Source of the DNA: an uncultured Eubacteriales bacterium
GTDB taxonomy: Bacteria; Bacillota; Clostridia; Oscillospirales; Oscillospiraceae
Reading direction: 5' to 3'
DNA length: 11,140 nt
Assembly: GCA_900548795.1 (NCBI GenBank)
Contig: URLT01000063.1
Location: 1-11,140 of the forward strand
Part shown: positions 6,013 through 11,140 of the stretch, piece after piece
Numbering within the stretch: position 1 is the first letter of the stretch
Layout of the letters: every line of letters starts with the position of its first letter
The notes under the pieces: model-generated
Told to the model about the DNA's origin: nothing
The model's database searches: none
What the model saw: only the letters and a program-made list of their open reading frames with translations
Position numbers and translations under genes: made by a program

Positions 6013-6133
6013 TGATTAAAAAAAGCTTGAAAAACGGCTGTGACTCATAATTGTTCCGTTTCCGCCAAACGTCTGCTATTTTCTGATATTTGTTGACTGA
6101 TTTTGATGGTTTCAGACTTTTTTGACAGTCTAA

Positions 6134-6162
6134 TCGGGGACGCCGCGATGCGGCGCCCCCGA
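6134..6162 (-). terminator. GC-rich hairpin after the nucleotidase gene, possible terminator
   Basis: The arms 6134-6146 and 6150-6162 form a 13-bp stem with a three-base loop and a single imperfect position. That position is A-C if read on the plus strand but a G-U wobble in the minus-strand RNA, which suggests selection in the minus-strand transcript. It begins 26 bases after the stop codon at 6189. A U-tract is lacking (only TT follows), so it may be a weak terminator or a 3'-end stabilising hairpin. Confidence 0.5.
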
Positions 6163-6188
6163 AGAGAGTCGGTTGCTTGAATCTTGAA

Positions 6189-9100
6189 TTATTTGGTCAG
6201 AAGACGCATGAGCATGGTGGCCAGCTCGGCGCGGGTCGCGCTGTCCTGAGCCTTGAGGCGGTCGCCGTCGCCGGAGATGATCTTCTCGCTGACGGCCCAC
6301 TGCATCGCAGCGCGCGCGTAGCTCGTGATCCGGTCGGCGTCGGAGAAGGCGCTCAGATCCTGCTCAACCTTCGGCTCGCCCGCGCGGCGGTAAAGCAGCG
6401 TGGCGATCTGCTCGCGGGTGACGGCGTCGTCCGGAGAGAACGTCGTCTCGCTCGTGCCGTTGGTGATCTTGTTTTCGAACGCCCAAATCACGGCGTCGGT
6501 GTAATACTTGCCGGCCTTGACGTCCGTGAACGGATTCTTCATGCCCTCAACGCTCGGAGAACCGGCGTTGCGGTAGAGGATGGTCACGAGCATGGCACGG
6601 GTCACGGTGTCGTTCGGAGCGAAGGTGTCCGGTGCCTCGCCGTTCATCATGCCGTTTTCGATCATGTAGTTGATGCCGTCGTGGTACCAGCCGTTCGGAT
6701 CCAGATCGGTGAAGTCGGAATAGGTCGGCTTCGAATCCTCGCCGAGCTTCTCGCCGCAGCGGTCGCAGAGGTTGTCCTTGTCCGCGTCAACGTGGCCGAG
6801 CGCCGCAAGCTCCTCGGTTTTGGTTTCCTTGCAGACCGTGCAGGTGTAGGTCTTGACGCCCTTTTCCGTGCAGGTCGGCTCGGTCGTCACAACGCCCTCG
6901 TCCCAAGTGTGGCCGTTTGCGCAGGGATCTTCCGGAGTCTTCGCGCCGACTTCATAGAAGCTGAAGAGATAGATGCCGGAGTTCTGCAGACCGTAGGTCG
7001 TGAACTTGCCGCTGTAATATTCAACGGCCTGATTGTGGTTGCCGTTATAAGCCGCGCCGACGCTGACGATGTTATAGCCGCCGTCGGTTGCCTTGATCGT
7101 CCAGAGGCTGAGGTCGCCCTCGGCCTCGTCGGTCAGGTCGAGCGAACCGCCGGTCGCGCCGGTCGTGAGATGCTTTCCGTCCTCGGTGACGAAGTCGACC
7201 TGCTCGGCATCGTTGATATTCGCGGTGACGACCATGGCGTTTTCGCCCATCGGCAGGATGATCTTGCCGCCGACCACCGTCGCAGATGCCTTCATGAAGT
7301 CGCTGCCGATCACGGAGTCACCGTCGCCCTCGAAGTAGATCACATACTTATGACCGTTCTCGAGCTTTTCGGCCTTGGAGAGGGCGTCGACCTTCTCATA
7401 AATGTTGAAAAGGTAGGCGGTCGTGTCGTTCACACCGTAGGTGGTGAAGCCGCTGTAATATTCCAGCGCCTGATTGTGGCTGTCGCCGTAGGCCGCACCC
7501 ACGTTCATGATGTGATAGCCGCCGTCCACTGCGACCGCGTACCACTTGCCGCAGTCGGTCAGCGTGTCGGTCATGCTCAGGCCGTTGCCGGTCGCAGCGG
7601 CGGTCATGTACTTGCCGTCGGCATTTTTCAGCGCGAAATACGCCGTGCCGTCGTCGCTTGCGCCGGCCGCTTCCACGGTGAAAACTGCGTCGGCCGCATC
7701 GGTGGCGATGTAATTGCTGACGGAGGTCGCATCGGCCGGGGCAAGCTTGTTGTTCGCGCCGACAGGAGCGGTCGCGGTCACGACCGTGCCCTCGCCTGCG
7801 TAGTGCAGCAGCACCTGCTGCCCGTCGGCGAAGCCGTCGACCTTCTTGCCGACGATGCTGCCGATCAGATCCTGCGGAACGGTCGGATCGCCGCTGTAGG
7901 TCAGCTCCCACTTCCATGTGAAGAAGTCGGCCGGGTCGACGCCCTTCTTCTCGTTGTCGGCCTGATCGCGGAAGAACTCCATGATGAGGTCCTGCACAAC
8001 GCCGCCGCCCATGTCGTCGGTCTGCGACCAGATGGCGTCCGCCGTGCTGTACTTGCCGAAGCCGCAGCCCGCGTTGCCGAGGTGGTAGTTGTTCACGCCG
8101 ACGATGTAGGTCTTGTTGAGGTCAAACGCTCTGCCGTTGGCAAAGCCATGGATGATCGCGCGGGAGCCTTCGGGCTGATACATATCATACTCGAAGTTCA
8201 GGCCGCCGAAGACCGGGTTGGTGAAGTTCTCGCCGATCGTGGTGTAGCGCACCTCGCCGTTGCTGATGGTCGCCTTCAGACGGGTCGAAGCGTTCTGCTC
8301 CAGAGTGTCCTTGATCTGCTGGCCGGTCAGCGGGAGCAGATAGAGGTTGTTGTCATACCGGTACATCCGGTAAACATCCTTCATCGTGATCTCGCCGGGC
8401 GAGACATGATAGCTGCCGTTGACGACGACAGATGTGGAGGACATATCGACGTCGATATGATCGAGGCCGGTCTTCTTGTAGAGTTCCTGCTTCTTCTCGT
8501 CGGTGTCGTATTTTTCGGCCAGATGCTTCGTTCCCTCAAACATCTGCGCCGTCTGGATCAGATCCATCGTGTTGCTCTGCTTGAGGTAGTAGTTCGTCTC
8601 GCTGTCCCACGTGCCGACGGCCTGACCGGCCACGGCGTTGACGTATTCGCTGGCGAGATCGGCATAGGGCTGGATCATCTCGAGCAGCGCGGCGTCGGAC
8701 TTGTAGTTATTGAGCTTCAGATTTTCGGTGGACTTCACGGTGATGGAATCCTTCGTGACGGTGAAAACGGTCTTGGTCAGCTCTCTGCCGCCGCCGTTGA
8801 CGACCAGCACGTCCTTGCCGTTCTTATCCTTATAGTAGTTGCCGGAATAGCCGGAGGAATGGTCGTGACCGGCGACCATCAGGTCGATATCGGAGTTCTT
8901 CGCGATGACGCGCAGAACCTGATTCTCGGTGTTGACGCTGAAGGTCAGCTCGCCGTCAGCCGCGCCCAGACCGGAGTGGAACACGACCGCGATGAAGTCG
9001 CAGCCCTCTGCCTTCATCTTGGGGATGTAGCGGGCGGCCTCCTTGGCCATGTCCTTTTCGGGGTTATCGCTGTGGGAGAAGCGGATGCCGGGATAGTTCT

Positions 9101-9722
9101 CGGGGATGTCCCAACGGGTGCAGTCCGGCGTGACCATGCCCAGCAGGCCGATCTTGATGGTGCGCTCGCCGACGGTCAGCTCCTTGGTGATGTACGGAGT
9201 CATGGCGTTCTCGTCCTTGGCGTGGACGCCGTCGGTGCCGTCGTAGTACAGGTTGGCGCAGACGGATGCAACGCCGCGCTCTGCCATGTAAGCACGAACC
9301 TTGGTCATCAGATCCCAGCCATAGTTGAACTCGTGGTTGCCGACGTTGGCCATATCATAGCCGATCTCGGACAGGCACAGCGCCATGGCTGCCGGCCAAT
9401 CGTTCTCGCCCTTGGCAAGCAGGTTGAGCTGGTAGGTGGAGACGGGCGTGCCCTGATAGAGGTCGCCGTTGTCGACAAGAACGACGTTGTTCTTGTAGGT
9501 CTCGCGTTCGCTCTTCATCACGGTTGCGACGCGGAGCAGGTTGTTGTTCTCGTTGGTGTCGTTGAGCACGTTCTTGTCCCAGCATTTGCCGTGGATGTCC
9601 GTTGTGGAGTAGAATGCGAACTCAGCGCTGTCGGTCGGCTCTGCGAAAACCGAGGGAACAAGCGCCAGCAGCATGGCCACTACGCACAGCAGGGAAAGCA
9701 CTCTCTTGGTCGTTTGCTTCAT
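6189..9722 (-). CDS. Secreted SLH-anchored metallophosphoesterase / nucleotidase (CpdB/UshA superfamily)
   Basis: A 1177-residue exported protein. Residues 1-27 are a signal peptide (basic start, hydrophobic core, VFA-EP cleavage). Residues about 33-325 are a calcineurin-like domain with all metal motifs: TDIHG (Asp42, His44), NGDLYQG (Asp87), GNHEF (Asn129, His130), FHSGLG (His249) and GHDH (His286, His288). Residues about 360-560 are the 5'-nucleotidase C-terminal substrate domain, with GGLNFEYD (507-513) and NNYHLGNAGCGF (544-555). VDNGDLYQG and NVGNHEFNYG are closest to CpdB, so 2',3'-cyclic nucleotide phosphodiesterase/3'-nucleotidase activity is likely; 5'-nucleotidase is the alternative. 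Then come two related beta-rich domains (about 690-777 and 840-925), a Cys-rich module (938-992; C951, C961, C964, H977, C986, C989) and three SLH repeats (1002-1052, 1064-1114, 1125-1175) for cell-wall anchoring. The ATG at 9722 has GGGAGG seven bases upstream; an earlier in-frame ATG lacks this. Confidence 0.93.
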   Translation of the reverse strand: MKQTTKRVLSLLCVVAMLLALVPSVFAEPTDSAEFAFYSTTDIHGKCWDKNVLNDTNENNNLLRVATVMKSERETYKNNVVLVDNGDLYQGTPVSTYQLNLLAKGENDWPAAMALCLSEIGYDMANVGNHEFNYGWDLMTKVRAYMAERGVASVCANLYYDGTDGVHAKDENAMTPYITKELTVGERTIKIGLLGMVTPDCTRWDIPENYPGIRFSHSDNPEKDMAKEAARYIPKMKAEGCDFIAVVFHSGLGAADGELTFSVNTENQVLRVIAKNSDIDLMVAGHDHSSGYSGNYYKDKNGKDVLVVNGGGRELTKTVFTVTKDSITVKSTENLKLNNYKSDAALLEMIQPYADLASEYVNAVAGQAVGTWDSETNYYLKQSNTMDLIQTAQMFEGTKHLAEKYDTDEKKQELYKKTGLDHIDVDMSSTSVVVNGSYHVSPGEITMKDVYRMYRYDNNLYLLPLTGQQIKDTLEQNASTRLKATISNGEVRYTTIGENFTNPVFGGLNFEYDMYQPEGSRAIIHGFANGRAFDLNKTYIVGVNNYHLGNAGCGFGKYSTADAIWSQTDDMGGGVVQDLIMEFFRDQADNEKKGVDPADFFTWKWELTYSGDPTVPQDLIGSIVGKKVDGFADGQQVLLHYAGEGTVVTATAPVGANNKLAPADATSVSNYIATDAADAVFTVEAAGASDDGTAYFALKNADGKYMTAAATGNGLSMTDTLTDCGKWYAVAVDGGYHIMNVGAAYGDSHNQALEYYSGFTTYGVNDTTAYLFNIYEKVDALSKAEKLENGHKYVIYFEGDGDSVIGSDFMKASATVVGGKIILPMGENAMVVTANINDAEQVDFVTEDGKHLTTGATGGSLDLTDEAEGDLSLWTIKATDGGYNIVSVGAAYNGNHNQAVEYYSGKFTTYGLQNSGIYLFSFYEVGAKTPEDPCANGHTWDEGVVTTEPTCTEKGVKTYTCTVCKETKTEELAALGHVDADKDNLCDRCGEKLGEDSKPTYSDFTDLDPNGWYHDGINYMIENGMMNGEAPDTFAPNDTVTRAMLVTILYRNAGSPSVEGMKNPFTDVKAGKYYTDAVIWAFENKITNGTSETTFSPDDAVTREQIATLLYRRAGEPKVEQDLSAFSDADRITSYARAAMQWAVSEKIISGDGDRLKAQDSATRAELATMLMRLLTK

Positions 9723-9756
9723 GGAATAACCTCCCAGTACGATTTTGAGACGCAAT

Positions 9757-9779
9757 AAAACGACGCCTGAAAGGCGTCG
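9757..9779 (-). promoter_or_regulatory. Leader hairpin with T-tail before the nucleotidase gene (possible attenuator)
   Basis: CGACGCCT (9761-9768) and AGGCGTCG (9772-9779) form a perfect 8-bp stem with a three-base loop. In the minus-strand transcript it is followed by TTTTATT, the layout of a short intrinsic terminator, 35 bases before the start codon. It lies between the candidate promoter and the gene, so it could be an attenuator or a 5'-end stabilising stem. No competing antiterminator stem is obvious. Confidence 0.5.
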
Positions 9780-9794
9780 CCGCTCTCTGCCTAT

Positions 9795-9823
9795 ACTCTA
9801 TCATATTTCCCCCGCCGGCGCAA
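9795..9823 (-). promoter_or_regulatory. Candidate promoter of the nucleotidase gene
   Basis: On the minus strand TTGCGC (9823-9818), a 17-base spacer, then TAGAGT (9800-9795), within the purine/AT-rich string ATATGATAGAGTATAG. An overlapping TATGAT is an alternative -10 without a matching -35. Start of transcription would be near 9788. The match is only moderate. Confidence 0.35.
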
Positions 9824-9942
9824 GGGCGCCCGATCAAAAAAGCGAAAATCGGCATTCTCACAATTATTTGCAGTATTACCCGCGCTGTTTCTTTGGATAT
9901 TCCGTATTTTTTCGTCGAATTTTACAATTTACAAAATTTTTC

Positions 9943-9971
9943 AAGACAAAATCGAAAAAATATGATATACT
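9943..9971 (+). promoter_or_regulatory. Promoter of the kinase gene (extended -10)
   Basis: AAGACA (9943-9948, 4 of 6), a 17-base spacer, and TATACT (9966-9971, 5 of 6) with TG at 9963-9964 giving an extended -10 TGATATACT. The surrounding DNA is very AT-rich with A- and T-runs, typical of strong Firmicute promoters. Start near 9978 gives an untranslated leader of about 127 bases. Confidence 0.65.
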
Positions 9972-9987
9972 AAATTTGTACATACCC

Positions 9988-10079
9988 CAGAGAACTTCCC
10001 GGACATTTGTCCGCCGTGGGCGGATTTTCCCGCCCTCTGTCCTCCGCGCGGGGCGCGCGCCGCCGTCAGGCGAGCGCCC
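9988..10079 (+). promoter_or_regulatory. Structured 5' leader of the kinase mRNA with alternative hairpins
   Basis: The leader can form hairpin A, CGGACA-TT-TGTCCG (10000-10013), and hairpin B, GGGCGG with CCGCCC (10018-10023 with 10030-10035), enclosed by the pair CAGAG (9988-9992) and CTCTG (10035-10039), i.e. a possible three-way junction; the closing C at 10035 is shared with hairpin B. Hairpin C, CCGCC-GTG-GGCGG (10011-10023), overlaps both A and B and excludes them. A last stem pairs GGGCGC (10051-10056) with GCGCCC (10074-10079), with CGCC/GGCG inside (10061-10064 with 10069-10072), and is followed by TCTCATTTT, reminiscent of a weak terminator just before the ribosome site. It matches no riboswitch class that I recognise; high GC alone could create such pairings. 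Confidence 0.4.
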
Positions 10080-10104
10080 TCTCATTTTGAAGCAAGGTGA
10101 TATT

Positions 10105-11022
10105 ATGACTACCGACCAAATGTACCCGCTGATCGCCGCCGATCCGGCCGGCGTTCTCGAGAGCGACCGCAGGCACTACTGCCGCCAGATCGAGCAGGCG
10201 GCCGAGATCGTCGCCTCCAACGCCCTGCGCCGCCCGATCGTCCTGCTGGCCGGCCCCTCCGGCTCGGGCAAGACGACGACCGCGCTGCTCATCGAGCGCG
10301 AGCTGGAGCGCCGCGGCCTTCCGACGCACACGCTGCAAATGGACGATTTTTTCTGCCCTCTCAGCGAGGAGGAAAAGAGGCTCCTGCACGAAAACAAGCT
10401 CGATCTGGAGAAGCCGACCCGCGTCGACATTCCCTTTTTCCAGCAGCAGCTCGACGAGATCCTCGCGGGCAACGAGATCCTGCTGCCGCGCTATAATTTC
10501 CCCGAGAGCCGCCGCGAGTTCGACGGCCGCACGCTGCGCCGCAAGCCCGGCGAGCTGGTCATCATGGAGGGCATCCACGCGCTGAACCCCATGGTCACCG
10601 GCCACGCCGCCGACACAACGCGCGTCTACGTCAGCGTGCGCACGCGCGTCACCGCCTCCGACGGCAAGGTGCTGCACCCCTCGAAGATCCGGCTGGCGCG
10701 CCGCCTGCTGCGCGACCGCACCGGGCGCGGCCGTCCCCTGAGCGCGACGATCGGGATGCGCCCGCGCGTGGATGCCGGCGAGCAGAAATATATCATGCCC
10801 TTCAAGCAATACGCCCACTGCAGCGTCGACTCCTTTTATTCCGCCGAGCTGAGCATCTATCGCCCCTATCTGCTCGAGGATCTGCGCGCGCTGCTGCCCG
10901 ACTATCCCGACCTCTCCGACCTCGTTCAGGTCATGCAGGAGCTTCCGCCGATGTCGACGGAGCTGCTGCCGCGCGATTCCCTTTTGCGCGAGTTCGTCGG
11001 CGGCAGCGAGCTGCCCTATTGA
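10105..11022 (+). CDS. Uridine-kinase-like P-loop nucleoside kinase
   Basis: A 305-residue cytosolic protein of the phosphoribulokinase/uridine kinase family. Walker A is GPSGSGKT (50-57); an acidic pair follows in LQMDDFF (Asp80, Asp81), the usual catalytic/substrate position of uridine kinases; MEGIHALNP (154-162) is the family motif at the end of the next strand; Arg-rich RLARRLLRDRTGRGR (196-210) corresponds to the lid. The closest match I know is the kinase half of the long TGS-domain 'nucleoside kinase' proteins of Clostridia, but here no TGS domain precedes it; residues 1-42 are a helical lead-in. The expected reaction is phosphorylation of uridine/cytidine or another nucleoside with ATP or GTP; the substrate cannot be read from sequence. 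The ATG at 10105 has AAGGTGAT upstream; longer in-frame starts fall in the promoter and leader. It is a single-gene unit with its own promoter and terminator, divergent from the surface nucleotidase. Confidence 0.88.
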   Translation: MTTDQMYPLIAADPAGVLESDRRHYCRQIEQAAEIVASNALRRPIVLLAGPSGSGKTTTALLIERELERRGLPTHTLQMDDFFCPLSEEEKRLLHENKLDLEKPTRVDIPFFQQQLDEILAGNEILLPRYNFPESRREFDGRTLRRKPGELVIMEGIHALNPMVTGHAADTTRVYVSVRTRVTASDGKVLHPSKIRLARRLLRDRTGRGRPLSATIGMRPRVDAGEQKYIMPFKQYAHCSVDSFYSAELSIYRPYLLEDLRALLPDYPDLSDLVQVMQELPPMSTELLPRDSLLREFVGGSELPY

Positions 11023-11035
11023 CGCCATTCTACCC

Positions 11036-11072
11036 ACCGTGGCTGCGACACCTGCCGCCGCCACGGTTTTTT
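11036..11072 (+). terminator. Intrinsic terminator of the kinase gene
   Basis: ACCGTGGC (11036-11043) pairs perfectly with GCCACGGT (11060-11067) around a 16-base loop, followed by a run of six T (11067-11072). It begins 13 bases after the stop codon, in the right orientation. Confidence 0.85.
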
Positions 11073-11140
11073 ATGTTCTTTTTAATAATTATTATTTATA
11101 TTATTTAAGGAACCTCTGAATCAATCGTCTGCGGCGGTCA
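11073..11140. other. AT-rich tail with palindrome; possible insertion-element end at the window edge
   Basis: After the terminator there is a 100% AT stretch containing the perfect palindrome TAATAATTATTA (11083-11094), then an abrupt change to GGAACCTCTGAATCAATCG from 11109. That string resembles terminal inverted repeats of some IS elements from memory, but the window ends before any transposase could be seen. No gene is called. Confidence 0.25.

Larger units (their letters stand above)
5422..6188. other. 767-base intergenic region: hairpins, terminators and a repeat element, no credible gene
   Basis: Short open frames here give Cys/Arg-rich, low-complexity translations with no ribosome site, so I call no gene. 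From left to right the region has a small GCCC/GGGC hairpin with T-rich tail on the minus strand (about 5501-5526), the strong minus-strand terminator (5530-5562), a second hairpin (5564-5595), a 6-base inverted pair GCAACT/AGTTGC (5624-5629 with 5652-5657), a hairpin at 5655-5683, a small hairpin CTTGC-GTA-GCAAG (5703-5715), the inverted-repeat element (5736-5943), an 11-base direct repeat (5948 and 6002), an AT-rich stretch to about 6130 with nothing I recognise, and a GC hairpin after the nucleotidase gene (6134-6162). Confidence 0.7.
9723..10104. other. Divergent intergenic region between nucleotidase and kinase genes
   Basis: 382 bases carrying a minus-strand promoter candidate with a leader hairpin on the left (9757-9823), an AT-rich centre (about 9838-9980) with the plus-strand promoter, and a GC-rich structured leader on the right (9988-10079). 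No small gene with a ribosome site is seen. Confidence 0.7.

Noticed and set aside
6020..6060. Plus-strand promoter (TTGAAA ... CATAAT) in the intergenic region
   Set aside because: The spacer is only 13 bases and no plus-strand gene follows.
6177..9758. A 1193-codon open frame on the plus strand covering the whole nucleotidase gene
   Set aside because: It is exactly antisense to a gene with signal peptide, metal motifs and SLH domains. Its translation is Val/Asp/His-rich and low in complexity with no family motif. GC-rich codon bias opens this frame.
10066..11064. A 332-codon minus-strand frame opposite the kinase gene
   Set aside because: Ala/Gln/Val-rich antisense translation; the plus strand carries Walker A and other kinase motifs, a promoter and a terminator in matching orientation.

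Overview
The window looks like chromosomal DNA of a GC-rich, Gram-positive, anaerobic Clostridia-type bacterium, most likely in or near the Oscillospiraceae/Ruminococcaceae. This is inferred from three things: a secreted enzyme with three S-layer homology (SLH) domains and a Cys-rich 'HTW...C..C' module, strong GGAGG-type ribosome binding sites, and a split Mrp/Mbh-type membrane module. No rRNA, tRNA, CRISPR array or complete transposon is visible.

Left half (1-5421), all on the minus strand: a tightly packed eight-gene operon for a multisubunit cation/proton antiporter module of the Mrp (Mnh/Pha) family. In transcription order it is mnhE (TTG start), mnhF, mnhG, an MbhD/DUF4040 subunit, a fused MbhE-MnhB subunit, mnhC, one MnhD/NuoN-like channel and a second MnhD/NuoM-like channel cut by the window edge. 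Genes overlap by 1-14 bases or lie one base apart, except for a 49-base AT-rich gap before the last one. The order matches the ion-translocating half of membrane-bound hydrogenase (Mbh) and related complexes. The MrpA-type NuoL-like subunit is absent and its C-terminal parts are separate or fused genes. Whether redox subunits follow lies outside the window.

Middle (5422-6188): 767 bases without a credible gene. The stretch holds a strong minus-strand terminator with an adjacent second hairpin, further hairpins, and a ~208-base inverted-repeat element of MITE/REP type.

Right half: a 1177-residue minus-strand gene encodes a secreted, cell-wall-anchored metallophosphoesterase/nucleotidase of the CpdB/UshA superfamily. 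It carries two copies of a beta-rich domain, a Cys-rich module and three SLH repeats. Divergent from it, across a 382-base region with a promoter on each side and a structured leader, is a plus-strand uridine-kinase-like P-loop kinase with its own terminator. A plausible link is nucleotide scavenging: the surface enzyme releases nucleosides and the cytosolic kinase rephosphorylates them. The last ~70 bases are AT-rich and may run into the end of an insertion element.
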